NCBI RefSeq assembly: GCF_050948175.1
Contig: NC_135197.1
Coordinates: forward strand, 4,606,501-4,670,500
Length of the DNA stretch: 64,000 bases
Direction of reading: 5' to 3'
DNA from: Xylocopa sonorina
Taxonomy: Eukaryota > Arthropoda > Insecta > Hymenoptera > Apidae
Each line of letters begins with the position of its first letter. Within the stretch, counting starts at the first letter, position 1. The notes beneath the pieces are model-generated. The model did no database searches and had not been told where the DNA came from. It worked only from the letters and a program-made list of their open reading frames with translations. Shown here piece by piece: positions 1 through 15,000 of this stretch. Made by a program: the position numbers and the translations under genes.

Positions 1-7
1 CGTTTGT

Positions 8-49
8 CCCGGAACGATCGAGCAATGACCAGCTGGTCATTCTTCCGGG
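8..49. repeat. Interrupted palindrome with a perfect 18-bp core
   Basis: AATGACCAGCTGGTCATT at 24-41 is a perfect 18-bp palindrome. Outer arms CCCGGAA (8-14) and TTCCGGG (43-49) are also complementary but spaced unequally (9 nt on the left, 1 nt on the right). It could form a cruciform or be a symmetric protein-binding site; its function is unknown. Confidence 0.7.
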
Positions 50-3000
50 TAAACGCAGGGGTACGTGGTAGACGAGCGGGAAGACAAATTGGGGGCTGGC
101 TGGCCCCTCGAGATTCCAATTTGTCCTAAGTTAACAGCAACACCGGTATCGCCCGGCTCGACGGCTTTCGCGTTCTCGTTTTTCTTTCGCCACCGAAAAC
201 GATATGCACGCGTACCCGCGGCAAAGGGCGAACTTACTTCGCGGTGAGTAACTTTTCGCGGAGAAAAGGGTTAATTTGCAGTTTTACCGTCGGGACAAGT
301 TTGCTCGGGTTGCGGTCTCCCCGTTTAAAAGCGACCCGTTTCGTCTGAGCCGACCAACCACGCGCGCCTTAGCGTCCTGTGCACGTGGAATATTAATAAA
401 AAGGGGGTGAACTCTGCGGAGCCGTTGGCGTTTATTATATCGCGCGAAAAACTCACGCGACCATGGGAACATCCACGTACAATTTAGGGAATTGACGTCG
501 TTGGAAAGTATTTTACTGCCGTTTTCGTATGAACAGAAATAAACATGACGATGCACTTCGCGTATATAAAATTACAAGAATATAGAAGAGAGTGCCACCT
601 TCTCTTCGCCCATTATTCTCACCCCATTGATCAAACGAATCTCTTTCTTCTTCGTCTTCTCGTTCAAAGTCCTCCAATAATTACAATCGTCTTCTTATCG
701 TCGCAAGAATATTTTCATTCACCACGTCGCGAGATCGTCCCGCAAAATTCGCGCATTGTTCGACATTCGACCACCTGAGTCCTCCAAGCGTCGCCAGGAT
801 CACCTCACCGTCGACAGCCGGAAGTGTCCCCGCGGCGCGGAGAACGTTTCTTTCCCCTCGGTTGCGCCGCTATCAATTCCACTTCCGTCCGCTTTCCACC
901 GGTTGTTACCTCGTACATTTACGAAAGTACGCGGTCTCTTTCTTCCGCGCCGTTGCTTTGCCCCTCTACCCCTTTTTCACCCTCTATTGCAACCTTTGTT
1001 TCTTGTTTCCACCTTCTACCCTTCGTCTTCCTCCCTATTTGTTTTTTTTCTTTTTTTTTTCTCGCTTCGCAACGGCGATTAATCGAGAGCTCGCCAGTCG
1101 GTCGAGTTTCGAACTGCGAGGGGGGAGAGACTCGCGCTTAACAAGGAACGATACTCGCGGTGGATCGAAAGAAACTACCCCTTTCTCGTGGCGGGAGGAA
1201 TCGCGCTTCCCGGGACTAATTTTCGAGATCTATTTACGGACTCGTCGCGTTCAAGATCGCGTTTAATCGCTTCTGGAATTTATTGCGCGGAAACTGTGAG
1301 AGACGTAAGGTCGTACGTGTAATTTTCACGCGCTGCTGCTGTGCCACCCCGTTATGAATGAGATTCTAATTTTAGCGTACGTTTAATATGTGCTCGAGTG
1401 TCTCAAACGGGAACGACGCGGTTCAAAGATGGATTTTCCTCGCTGGTTTTATACTTAATTAAATATTTAACCTTCAAGATACCCGCGTCGAGTCTCTTCG
1501 TTGCGTATTAGCTTCCTCCCGTTTTCTTTATTATCGCGTAATTAAAACTTTTACGCGGACGTTCGCGAATGAAAAAAAAGGAATGGAGAAATATAAATAC
1601 ACGAGTATATACGACGTGTTCGAAGTATATAATAATTGAGCAATGCTGAAAAGACAGTGTTTGGATTAAAATTCGGTCGAAATCATTTCTCTTCGTTAGG
1701 ATGTAGCCGAAAAATATGGGAAACGGGAGAGCGGCACGGTATTGGACTAAATGTTTGAATTTCAACGAAAATTAATATATCGAGAAGCATGTGAAACGTA
1801 GCATAATATTTGGTAATAATCAGATCCTGAAATAATATCGTATAATTGAACACGCTCTGGATTGACTAACCCAATGAATCAAAGTTTTTCTTTGATATTA
1901 TACCAACCGTTACTTCGTCATGATCAGTGTTTCTCTAATTTCCAGAGATCGAACAAATATTGACGATCGCGAATTAATCATATCCACGTCGGTTCGCAAT
2001 ATTTTCTCAACCTCGAAACGATCGAAAAAACGAAGGTTGAATAATTTACGCGCGAAATATTTAATCTCTAAAATTTTCAGGTAAAAGAGATCGAGATATG
2101 GCGGGTCAAATTCTATCGATTAACGAAGGGTTCAGGAATCCGAGTTGCTTTCGCGAAAAAGGGTCGATTAGTGTGCAGAGTCGGGCGGGTGTGCGCGTGG
2201 CAATCGGAGCGTCGTCTCTCCGGCTTGGCTCACAATGCGAGAAGAAAGATGAAAGGCGTAGGCGTCGCGGCGAAGACACGAAGTGCCCGCAGTGCCTCTG
2301 GAAGAAGCCTTAACCGCATTTCCTGTCCCATTTTCGGTAGCGCCCCACATTGTCGAAAGCTACAAAAGCCGATTCCACGGAAATAAACCGCCAGAAGGCT
2401 GACTAAGCCGTCAGAAAGAAAGGAACAGAGACAGGGGACGATGCTGGGGGATGAGAGGAAAGCGGGTGGGGCGGCTGGAACGGTGGTGGTGGCTGGAGAA
2501 CTTTTTAACTCCATCGCCGTCGCGAAAATCTGACCTCGTTTCCCCTGCCTCGGTTTTCAGCGGCGTTGAAAATCCACCAGAAATCAATCGAGAGAAGTCT
2601 CGACCGCCGTCACGGTCCTTCGGACATATTAACCTAGACGGGGGCTTCGAAAGGGTACGAAGGGCGCGCGAACAGGGGCGGTGAAACAAAACTACGCGAT
2701 CCACTGTGGTTCGATAATAAACACAGCAAAGTTACGCAACGAGGAGCGTAAATAATCGTTCGATCGAAATGTTAAATGAAATTGTTATTCGAGCTGTTTA
2801 TTTGGTCCTCGAACTCGTTGGATCAATCGGATGGTACTATTAAACCGGGCCAACGCGTAATTTATACTTTAGAACAAACGAAATGTATACACGAATGTAT
2901 AGAATTCATATCTTCACTGGAGAGGAATGTTTTTGGATCTTTTTGCATTCGAAATGATCTCAATGAAATCGAAGAGAAAATTCTCATTCCAAAATGAAAG

Positions 3001-6000
3001 CTCTTTCGAAATGCTACTTCCGTTGACGTAGTACCAACACTCTTACAGAACGATCTTAACGCGTACGTATAGGACGCTAATGCGGTTTAAAGATAATTTT
3101 CTCTTAGTCCTCTAGTCCTTCTTTAACGTTCACACGGGGTATATATGAGTGGGCGCGGCGCTTTAATGAACCGACGTAAATTCAAGGGGCGCCAGGAATG
3201 TTGATGCGAGAAAAGGGCCAAGAATTTCACTGCGCGGGGAGAGCAAGGGGGGGACATTGTTAAAATGGAAAGAAGACGAAGACGCGGGCGCGAGAGTGGG
3301 GTGCGAGGGATGGGTGCCCCGTAAAATTCCATGCCGCGCGATTACCGGCCGAATTAACGAGCGTCTCCGAGATTTATCTCGCAATTTGAAGTCGAATAAG
3401 GCCACGGCTCGTTGCCTGCTTATCGTCCGATCGAATTTTTATATCCTCGACGTGCTCGGTCAGCTGGCCTGGCTAGGGCCAATGAGAAACGCATATGCTG
3501 GCTCGAGACGCGGGATGTACGACTCGCTTGGTTCCGCCCCTCGATTCGATATATTATGTCAAGGGAATTGAACTGCGGAGTAGCAAGAATCGCGTTGATA
3601 CGCGTGTATTTAGCGATCTCTTGTTCGAGGTATAAAATTCGATCGCTAGAGAGAGAGAGAGAGAGAGTTAATACGAAAATAGGGGTTGCAGAGTGTCGTT
3701 CCTTGTTTTTTTTCTCTTACTACAACGTTTCGTTTCTTCCTCGATGCTCTGCGAGAGAGCACGTGCGAGAGCGGGGATTTAAATTAAATAGATTACTTTC
3801 GAATCGTTTTAAGCACCCCGTAATCTGAAACGCAGCTATTCTTCCGAAGATTTCGCTGACTCGCCGCCTCTCAATCAGAATTCCATCGTTCGCAGAGACG
3901 AAGGGATCCGACGTTTGCCGAGAAGGTACAGGAACGCTTCAAAATTGCATCAAGCCCAAGGAATTACGTAATGTTAAAACGATAATTGAAATTGGATATG
4001 GTGAAGCGAGGTGGAGGCTATGGTGGGCGAGGGCTCGGTTAATAAAGCCAATTACGGGGTGATTCGAAAGAGGTGGAAGGGATATCCCGCGTGGCGGATA
4101 CTGCGGAGCCAGGAATTTTCAAGGCTTCACCCCCTATTCAGGGGAAATTCGCGTGGCGGGTCGAAGGCTGAAATTGCTGCTCAAAATTCTGTTTCACTGG
4201 CCGGAAATTCATCCCTGCCACTTCAAATATTCATTTCCAAGCATCGTTCGAGGGTAAACGCTTATGTACAAAATGTCGACTAAATGACACCAGCGCGCAG
4301 GGAAGGACGGGACGAAGGCAGCGAACAGTTCGACCTGTATTAAACGATCGTGTACCCTATCGTTTCTACTGTAACTCTATCCCGTATCTGGTTATATCGT
4401 CATCCAATACATGGAATTCTGGTATTTAATCCTCAAACGAACGTTTACAACAGGAATGAAACATTCGAAAACCTCTGGCTCGCTGTACGCTCGTCGCGAG
4501 AGCTAATAATCGTTGCCACGCGCGTTCTATCGCGCCTCGAAATGGCATAAAAGATTCACCATACACTCAGTGCGTCATGTAACATTGATCTATTTCAATT
4601 TTTCGCTATCGAAAACCTTTCTACCCGCATTCATCGGCTGCATCTCAAGGGATTCCCCGTACTCGAAACGTGGCACGCCATCGATGATTTATTTACGCTC
4701 AAATATCGCTGATACAATTACGCCCGTTAATTATCCGAGTAAATTAAACATGGTTAAACGACCGTGCGCGAATTAAACGGTACTATTTATACGGCAATTG
4801 AATTCGTGATTAAATTCTTCGACTGCCGGCATGTGTATTAATTCGACGTCGCTTCCGTTCGCCAGTAACCGTCAGCTTGTCGCTACCTTCCGGCGGGGCG
4901 CAAGAAATGGCAGAAGCAGCGTCGCCACGTATCCCTCTCGGTTTTAGTTTTATTAGAACGCGATACGTAGGACCGGTTCGACGCGATCCGATTCGATCAG
5001 CTCTAGTATCGAGCTCGGGGGATAAAGATTTCGCTGGACAGAGACGGACGAAGGGTAGGAAACAGGTCCCCGAGGGCGATATGTCGTTCTTCCGGGTATC
5101 GCGTTCAACTTTCTTCGGGCAGTTTCGTGGTGAGAAAGAGAGAAAGAGAGGGGGAGGATGCGAGGAAGATACAGGTGGGGCCGGCTAAGACGAATTATTG
5201 GAATGCCACAAATATTTCTTCCGGGATTCCATTCGTCTCTGGGGTTGGGGAACGTTTATCGCGGAGGAACGTTAATACGTTGTTGCGGGGACGTTCGGGT
5301 ATTCGACGTTTGGTTAACGGACCAAGGCGATGTCCAACAGACCGAACATAACGGACACTGTAAATAGAGGGGAATTACGTCGAACTTAGCGGTAATTCTA
5401 ACGTTTCTTCTTTTTTTTTTTCTTGCAACTAATGTATATTTCTCGTCAGATAAATTAGGTTGGGCGTCTTGATGGGGTAGTCAAGATTGTACGAGATTAT
5501 GTAATGGAACGTTGATGAGTCTATTAGGTATTAATATTTATTCAATGCTGTATTATAATCTAATGCAAAATGTCTGAGAGTCGTGCCTGAATGTTTCGTA
5601 ATCATTTAAAGCTGGCAATATAATCCCGTTTCGATGCGAGGAAAAGTAATATTAAAATTTGCATGATGGTGGAGGAACGTTTCGCTACGGAATCGTCCCC
5701 TTTACGGTAATTGTCAGCGTGGAACAGCGGGGCGCATTGAAAATTATTTCACGTTTTATCCGATCGTTGCGGTCGCTGAATTATCATCCACGAAATACGA
5801 TTATAGCTCCAGGGTGACGATGTTACGCGAATTTTTACGAGACTACCCCGGCGTATCGGCGATATCGGGGCTTCGGATTCAACCCGATTCTGAGCCCCGA
5901 TCTGTATTCGTTACGCGACGTTAATCATGATTCTGTCTGCTTTTATTTGTTTCGAGAATTAAAAATCGATAAGCGAATTTATCGCGGAAACGTTGCCGCG

Positions 6001-9000
6001 CTAGTCGCAGTCGACCGTTCTTTAAAACTAAGAATTGGTTAGAACTTAGTCTCGATCGTTTCACGTGGAACAAGCAACTGTTCGTATCGTACAGATCGTG
6101 GGTTAAAGAAAAGTTTTTATTTTCCGCCACACTTTTAAAATATCGGCTACATAGCAGATGGTCAACCATTTGTCGCGTTTGGTTTCCATTCCTCGTCGAT
6201 ACTTTTTCATTACTACGATACTCCACTAATTAATAATCGAAGGTATCGATGCAATAATATAGCTGCGAAATTACTCTACAAAATCATCTGCCATCATCTC
6301 CGGATATAATATCTCTCCTACAGGGGAATATTGGAGCGCATCAGCGTCTCACGGAGTGTTCCCTTTGACAGGTACCGTTCTATCACCTAGACGGTGCAGT
6401 TTCTGGGGCGTAAGAAGCGGCAATTTGTCGACGAAGTTTCTGGTTGATCTGATGGTACGGCTGTTAATTAAGCAGCTGCGGGTGAGTGAATTAAAACGGG
6501 CTCGCTTACCAGCCAGCGACACCCGCTATCGTCTGATAATTAATAACACGATCTCCTTGTAATTACGTTTTTCATTTCCCACCGTTTCCATCTCGTCTCT
6601 GTTCCCCTTTCCTTCGGGAGACTCTCGCTTCACGCCCCGTGCGTGAATTACAAATCATCGATCGGCGTTAATTCCCTCAACCCCTCCCAAAAAAGTCTCG
6701 CCAATTTCTCGCGTTCGAAGTTTTTCGCGTTCGTGATCGCGAGCTTCATTCTACCGCGACTAAGTCGAATGAAATCTCCCGTCGAGTTAAAGGGACCCTG
6801 GTTAATTCTCCGCGCGGAATCAAACGAATCCGTGCGCAGTTGGAAAGCACCAGCCGAGCGACACCTTTGAAACGGGCACCAGCGTCGTACGTAACGTTCC
6901 GTTGGATTTCCGTCGCCTGGCGTTTCCACCCTCGCGGGGGCCACGGTAAGTTTTAATGAAACGCGGGCTGGCTTACAGGCGGCATCGAGGCACAATGACG
7001 ACGTGACACACGAGGCACGCGCGAAACTTCCGGCCGTTATCGCGAAATGCACACGCGCGTCCAACTTTAAATAAGAAAGTCTGATTGCGGGAGCAGCCGG
7101 CCCGCGCTGTCCGATGCAGTTTTCCGGCCGCCGACGGAACTACGGTCCCGGACGTGCGCCGAGAAATATTGTCGCGTCCGGGTTAATGTTCTTCCCTGGC
7201 TCCTCTGTTCGATCCTGGTTGGTACACCCCGCCCTCGTATTCCCGTTGTCGGTGGAAGTGTCGTCCAGTTCCGTGCCGTTTTCGAACAGACGCGAAGGTT
7301 CTCGAACACCTGATGGCGTATTGGCGCACGCCTCCGTGGAAATTCAATTTTCCATTCTTCCGAAGTCATCGAATTTTGTTGACATCGAACAAGTTCCAGT
7401 TTACAGTTTTGGGTTGAGAAGTCGACCAAAGATTTCCACGATGGTGTACACATTAAGCGCGATAATCCAACCCTTAAACATCGCTCGATGGACCATAAAG
7501 CAGACGGAACGACGCGCGAGCGCGTCTGAAGCGTGATTTACGCGTGTCAAAGCGATTGAAATCGCGGAACGACCGCGTTCGTTACGAGGGGCGCGGATTA
7601 CGCCGCGGCGAGAGGGGCGCGAATATTTAGGTGTAATTTCAGCGCGGATAGGGGGTAGAAATACCGAGGCGAGACGGGCCTCGATATTTTCCATGAGATA
7701 TGTGAATTATCCGCGGGATATTGAATCGTACGGGTATCTCGGAGGACCTCGTATCTCATCTCAGTCTCCCGTCGCTTTTTTCTCTTCGCGGGAATTATAT
7801 CGAGAGGGTGGGTGGCGGCTTCGCCTTTGGCGGCAGCTGCGAATCATAGACGCGGCTGTTCCTTACTCGCCTGATGGAAGAGAAAATTGATAAGCCTAAG
7901 ACCGTGGCGCGGAAATTACCGCGCGGCGGCGACGCTTTAATGAACAGCTTTAGGCAGCACGCGTGAATAAAAACCGGCACGGCGAGGGGCGATGCAGGAT
8001 GTGTGGATAATGGCGCGCCTTTGAGGGATTCTGTAGTGACCTGAAAATTTCGGTTCGAGAAATAGACTTCAAAGACTGGAGTGGAATCCCTATTAGTGTT
8101 GGGTGTTTGTGGCTCTAGATGGGCTTTCAAGAAGTTGGATGAAATTGCCAATTTGAACGAAGATTAGAGAATAATGATACGCGTAGATCAATAGCGTGGT
8201 CTTTTCGAAATCTCTTGTTTGATCTACTCGAGAAGTTTTCCTCTATTTCCTCTTTATTAATGGGTTAATTTGAGGTTTTCAGAATTTTCATAGCGTTCTC
8301 GCCAGGCGATAATATCGGATCATTTTATAGGTAAACTCATAAATTATGCTTTAATCATGTATGCCGTGTTTGAAACGTTTCACGCGAACATTATACAGTG
8401 ATATATCAATACTTGTCAATTATATTATTTAATAATCGATTATTTCGTATCGTTCCAAGAGCCTATGGCGGCTACCGTGTTGAAAGCAATATTATAATAT
8501 TGTGTCATCAACTTAACAATCTATGACACGAGATTATTCGATCATGCAATTATACACTGATAATTACTGGCTGAAAGTTTGATGAATTTGTTCTCGAGAC
8601 AGCGAATGCAGGACCTCATTTTCACCATCGTTCCGCTACGTGTTTGCTAGACAAATATTTCGAATGAATACAGGATACGCTAATCTGAATAAAAATCGCA
8701 TAGAAAATTAATTCCATCCATAGAAATTTCTTCGAAATCAGGTCGATTTTTCCAGCCCCTGTTTTGATGGCTCGACAGGAAATTGGTAGTCGTAAAACAG
8801 CATTAATCCTGCCCGCCCTTCACCCCTCCTATCGGCGGTCGTGATACCATTCCCCAGAAGAATGGCGAGGATTAACCCAGTCACTATTAGCCTGTATTCC
8901 AACAACCCCTTTCGCTGAACCGTGCAGTCTTTCGAACGCGCCTCGAGAAACGATGACACCGAAAGAAACGACGCGTTCGGAGGCAGCCACTATTACTCAG

Positions 9001-12000
9001 CCCACCCCTTGAACGGACGGTCCCTGTCATTAGTTTCTTGTCGATGTTTCGCGATCATCGTTGATTCAGCGCGTTCGCGGTCCGCGACGAAAAAAACCGG
9101 AAAAAAGTGCCGCGCGATCGTTTCTCGTATTCCTATAGCGGCGTTTTTTACTCGTTCCACCCGCTGTCACATCGACGTCTCGTCACAGGCGTTTTTTGCC
9201 ACGGCCACCCTCTATCGAGCGTTCACAGTCGATGAACAATAATCGCGTTGGCACTCGTGGTCGTTGCGGCTTCTTTCTTTCTGTCGAGTCCTCGTTCGGA
9301 CAGAACGGTCACGCTCTACCATACATCCGCCGTGTGTCGATCGTAGGACAGAGAACTCGAGAGTAGCGTTCGAAAAATGACAGCAATTACGCAATTACTT
9401 CCTACGCCTCGAACGCTGATATCGTATTATACGACGATTAACGAGTACAGTTCAAGTCCACCCCTTTCGAAGTGCACCGCGTCAATTCGAGTCGATGAAA
9501 GAAACGAAGATGAATAAAAATCCAACGTCGTGGCGAAAATAATCCAGTGAGGAACTAGAATGGCTGGGAAAGAAACTTATTCCGAAAGGAAAATACAATT
9601 TGAATGCAGCGTGAAACGGCAAGGCCAAACTCCATACACGAAACTCCAACGTCCCCTGGATCCACCCTCTTTCCACGCTGGCATTCTGTCTACGTATCCT
9701 CTGCCACCCTTCTCGATTTCGTCTTCCGTCAACCGTCTCCCTGGCCCCCTTTTCAAACCCCTCGCACACCATATAACACGTCGCATGCATACGAAATGTA
9801 AATCGACTGGGGCCGCGGCTAAAATATGGCCTGGATACGTGTACGTACCGAGGGGCGAGCCGCGAGGGGTGCATCGAGAAAGGAAGGAAGGAAACGGGTA
9901 TCGAGTGGTGGTGATTGGCAAGGATCGAGGCGGGGATCCTGAACTTCGCATCCTCGGCATTCGAGTGATCAGATCGCCAAATGAATTCGCGACGAACGTG
10001 GTTGCACCGCGACGATTTCGAGCTCGAGTTACCCCCTGTTCGAAGGGGTTGACGATCGAAGATTATAGGACGCGCGGACGACAAAACACTGAAATCTCGC
10101 TGGTGTTCGATTTTGTAATCGCGATTCTCCTAGGCTTTGTTTCGCGGCTGTTCAATGGTCTGGCTGTTAAAATCGAGAAATATCGGCAAATATTTAAATC
10201 TCCCGGGGGAACAGGAGAACAATGTAAACGTAGCTGTGAAATATTGGTTCCGGGTTTTTGTGCCATGTCGTGTTGATCAGTTCGCTTGAACACTCTTTGT
10301 TGTATTTAAACTTTGCGCGTACAGCGCCGGTGTCAAAAATATTGTACGCCATTGTATTTCGTTAAACGTGCTCCCATTAATTAATTATATTAAGTACAAC
10401 GGGTAGCTTTACCGTGTCCGGCGGTGAAACTGGGTTTCATTTTAAAATATCCGAACTGGAAAACTCCGCGGCGATTTCATTTTTTGATACGTAATTACAG
10501 CTGCAGATTGGAATATATTTTAAAAATGTACCTCGCGACATTAGTAAAGCTTTATAACAAATGATTTTAGCTTACTGCCGGTGAAACGCGTAAAAAGTAT
10601 GGCCGCGCCGCTCCATTGAATTGTTATTACTTCCCTGGAAAAAAAATTTGGTACTGACAACTGGAACTTTTAATATAAAACGCGCCCCGTTTCCAATAGA
10701 AGCGTGTAATGCGTATAATTTCCATTGTCGCGCGGACAATTTCATCCGCGTCCCGCTGTTTTTCCTCCGACTTCCTCGGTTTCGTTAACGCCGCGTTGAT
10801 ATGCAGTTGTCGATATTATTCGCGACGGCTACACGGGCATTGTTTATTCGCACGTACGGCTGGGCATCGTAGAACGGAACTAGGCTCCCGTCAGGAAACG
10901 GAAACCAGAGGCACGGGAAGTCAGCCCCCGCGCGCCACCCTTGGCCGCACTGGCGGGAACGAAAATGAACGAGCGTGTCGCAAGATCAATTTACAGTGGG
11001 ATGAACGCGGTGGGAACGCGAAGAAAAACAGAGGTTGAACGAATTTTTACGAATTAGTCGGCGAGCCCTTTTTTTCCTTCTACCGCCGACCACCGTTCCT
11101 GTCGCGTGGTTTACACCCCGCTGAATCTCTCACACGCGGCTATTTACTTTTCGAAGATAACGCGAGCACACACGGGTTCGTATAATTCTGTGAAATAAAA
11201 TTACGGACGAGAAAACAGCTGATTAGTTGCGGCACGATGTTTCCACGCTTTTATCGAGTTTCTGTAAAAGAGAATTGTGATCACAGGCATGTTTCCAAGG
11301 CCTCTCGTATCTTTATCGTCGTTTTGATTAATTACAAGTTACAACGGTTGCGTCTATTTTACTGATCTCGAATATCACTGTAACCGTATCTGGTATTAAT
11401 CGAAAGAATTCGGGGAATTCTCACCTTTGTCATACTTCAATTCCGCGGTCGATCGACAAGGAATGAATCGAGTAATTCAACCAAGTCAGGTTCTCCGCAC
11501 GGGAAACAGGATTTGTTCGTGATTGGTCACATCGTGAGGCGAAGCTAAGAGGCTAGAGGCGAAGCGGGGAAAGAACCGCGGGAAGCTCGCTGAGATTACT
11601 GTCAAACGTGTCGACCGGTTCGGACGTGGAGAAATTGTCCCTGGAAGAGTCTGACGTTTCATTTTCTGCGCTGGCACCTCACCCGCCAGCTCGTCATTTG
11701 TATTCCGTGGTTACGCGACCTGTTTCGCCGCGGCTCTTTAATTCCTCTGTTCTGGCCGTTCTTTTTTTTTTTTCGAGTTTTCTCTTTCAACGGTATCGCA
11801 ATTGAGAGACGCTCGTCGAAACGTTCGCACGAATTACGGGGGTTCAGTTACGAGCCGTATCGGAGAGCACCTCTCTCGCTTGTCATTGTCGAAACGTAGC
11901 TGACTTCAGTTTCCGTAGCGAGCAACTATCTATCAAGTAGAAACTTATTTACGACAGCCGCTGTACCGTCCTTCTTTCGGTCGCGACGATTCATTTTTGT

Positions 12001-15000
12001 CAAACCGAGCGCCTTTCATTTCCGCCCCGCGGTCTCCAGTAGCCATTCGAAAGCCACCAATGGAGGAGACGGTCCTTCAGACTAGCCATTCACGTGAAAA
12101 GGACGTCTCGGATAAGGATTTCAAGCACCAATAATCACCAGAACGAGCCTGGAATACATTTTAATTATCCTCCTCTCTTGTTGCTCTCTTTGGAACTTTC
12201 ATCTACCGGTAATTGTCTTCGCCTAACAACGGCAGTTTTTATTTACCCTTCAGAGACGGGTACAACGTTCTTCCGTCGCGATCTTCGCGAGTAAACTATA
12301 TTTTTATTCCCGCCCGGAACGCGGATAATCCTGAAATCGGACACGAATTAAACTCGCGGTCTAATCGACCGGCGAATGACAATATCGAACGGTGAATATC
12401 GACGGTGATCGTGTATTTCGAGGCTTAATTCCACGGCCGACACGGTTTCTGTCGATATTCCAGCGAGATGTATTCTTCCAGCCACCGCTCGAAATTCCGA
12501 ATTCCCCAGGTTCGATCTCCGCGCGTCGCGCCGCGGTGTAATGGACAGTCGGATAAAGAGCAACAGAGGGGTGGCGGGTGGTTGGAAACGAGCGTGCAGA
12601 GGGAGAGAAATATCGAATCGCAACGCTGATCAAATTTTCCGCACGCAGATGAGCCATTCGAGACGGGGAAAACAGCACGCGGAGGCTGGCCGCATTAAAC
12701 CACCGCGAATACAATCCTTCGCGTACAATGCGACACGATGAGGCGGACTGGGCACTCTAGCTAGCTTGTCGGCGTTATTAGCGAGTCGATATCGACGAAC
12801 GAAAATCTCAGCGAGTTTCTTTTTCCCCTCTTCCTTCAGTGAACGGTAAAACTACAAGACGAGAGACACGAGGGGGTGTCTTCGAGGGAGTTAACCACTC
12901 AGACGTAGATTTTGTACTCTTCATACTCTCTGGACTTACGGACAATCTTGTTCTCTGTATTTGACGCAACTGAGCAACGTTAACACCATAATAAGACTCG
13001 CGTGGGGTAACTTTGAGGAGAAAGCATACCGTTCTCAAAGAAACGCGACTCGAAGTATATCAAAGGGACTCGCTCTACTTATTTCGCGTAATTAATTTCG
13101 GATAACGTGCAACTCTTTTCTCGACGAGTCGCAGCGAGCCAATTATCGAACGTGTAACGTCGTCCACGAGAAACTCCGGAGAAACGAGGCGATGAACGAT
13201 GAACGGCTTGGAGGTCGAGCGAACGGAGCGACATCATCGAGCGTAATCGACGAGTAAGGCCTTATCAAAGTGTCACTGGCAGAAGGGTTGCGCCGTCGCG
13301 CGAAGCACGGCAAAGTTTCGCAAAGGAACGAAGTCGCCGACGTCACTTTGCGTGAACCCCGTCCCGATCGAGCGGCACGTCCCGACCCTCTCGGGTCTGT
13401 CATCGCGATACTCTTTCTTCGAAGACGATGAACTTCCGCGAGGAATGCCACCCTCCCTGGGCGAGCGCGCACCCCCCGCTCTCGCCCGCCTCCGCTAACC
13501 CTCTGTAATTGAAGTTTGAAGAATTTCAACGACAACTAACTTTGCGGAACAGCCGGCGAGAGACAAGTAAATCGGCGTGCTGCTCGACCCGTTGTAACAC
13601 GTTGCTAGCAAAAATAGCCGTTTCGTTTCGAGTTAATCGAAAGTTTGATACACGAGGAAGGCTGTCTGGAACACTCGACTTATGAAGATAATCGAATGGT
13701 ATTTTCTAAATTGTTATTGACCCTTTTCTTGCCAAATTTTTGTAATAGGTGGTTTAAATCGTACTTACAATATCTTAAACGTATGCTGGAAACGTTTTCT
13801 GGATTCGTGGAGAATCTTATTTACTTGAACGTTCTGAAACTGAACGTTCATTGCTTTCGAGAATGGGGTTAAGGGCAAGCGTGCCCTCTTGCGTCGTTTT
13901 CCACGTACACTTCGATCTGGTCTATGTTACTCATTGAAGAAGAGCCAACAAAACCATAAACCAGACCCCAAATGTCTACACTTTGTATTTCATTTCCGCG
14001 ATACTGCATAAATAGACGCACGATCTCAAGTAATTAATCGAGTTCTACTAGTTAACGAAACTACAGTGGTCCCAAAAATACGACGCAAGGCATTAAAAAA
14101 GAACCGTGATCCCTGGTAACATCGAAACTCCCGTTTCACCACTCAATTGGACCCATCAAACCACCCTTCAACAAGAACACGATGACCGCAGTGGCACGCA
14201 ATTGGCCCACCTTGCCACGTATCCGATTACCAGGCTGATTTACGACCGCGTATTTTTCATTGCACCAACTCCGACCCACCAGCAATCTGGATGACCGTCG
14301 TGGTAATAGAGCAGCCACTCACGCGCGCACACCTATCCGGCTGAAATCAATGGGGTGTCTAACGACTGCCTGGGGGCCAATAACTGTAACAGGTCGGAGC
14401 TGGCCTCGCTCTGCTCGCGGAGGTACACGGAGACGGTTGGTGAGTCGGTTTTTTTTAATCAACGTCAGCTCTCTCTCTCTTCTTTTCTCTTCTTTTTTTC
14501 GTGCGTGACGCGTACCATGTAAATGTCGCGAAAATAACGAGACGTTAGCGGAGGGAGGATGTCGGGAATAATTCGACGGATAAGCGTGCGGCTGATAATC
14601 TGTTGCGCTGCTGGTGACATTTATAGGAACAATAATTGGTATATTTATCGGGGCCTGCGGGCCTCCGCCGCGGATAAATATTAAACACGCGTCGTAATTT
14701 ACATATCGTCCGTTGGCAATCGACGGGCTATTGTTCGGGGTAAAAATCGCGAAATTATTCGACGGAACGCAGCCGCGACTGGTTTACGGTTTTATTGCCT
14801 CCCTCTGTTCGAGGATTCGACGCGCCGTTTCGTCGATACTCCCTTTTTTTTTTTCATCGTTGAACAATTTTGGGCTGGAAACAGAGATCTGCCTGTTTCT
14901 CTTCTTTTAAGCAGAGATCGACAGCGTTTAGCTTACGCTCGATAGGGTTAATATCCGGTATGCACTTCTATATTCTTCAGCATTCCTCCCTAATGGTCGA

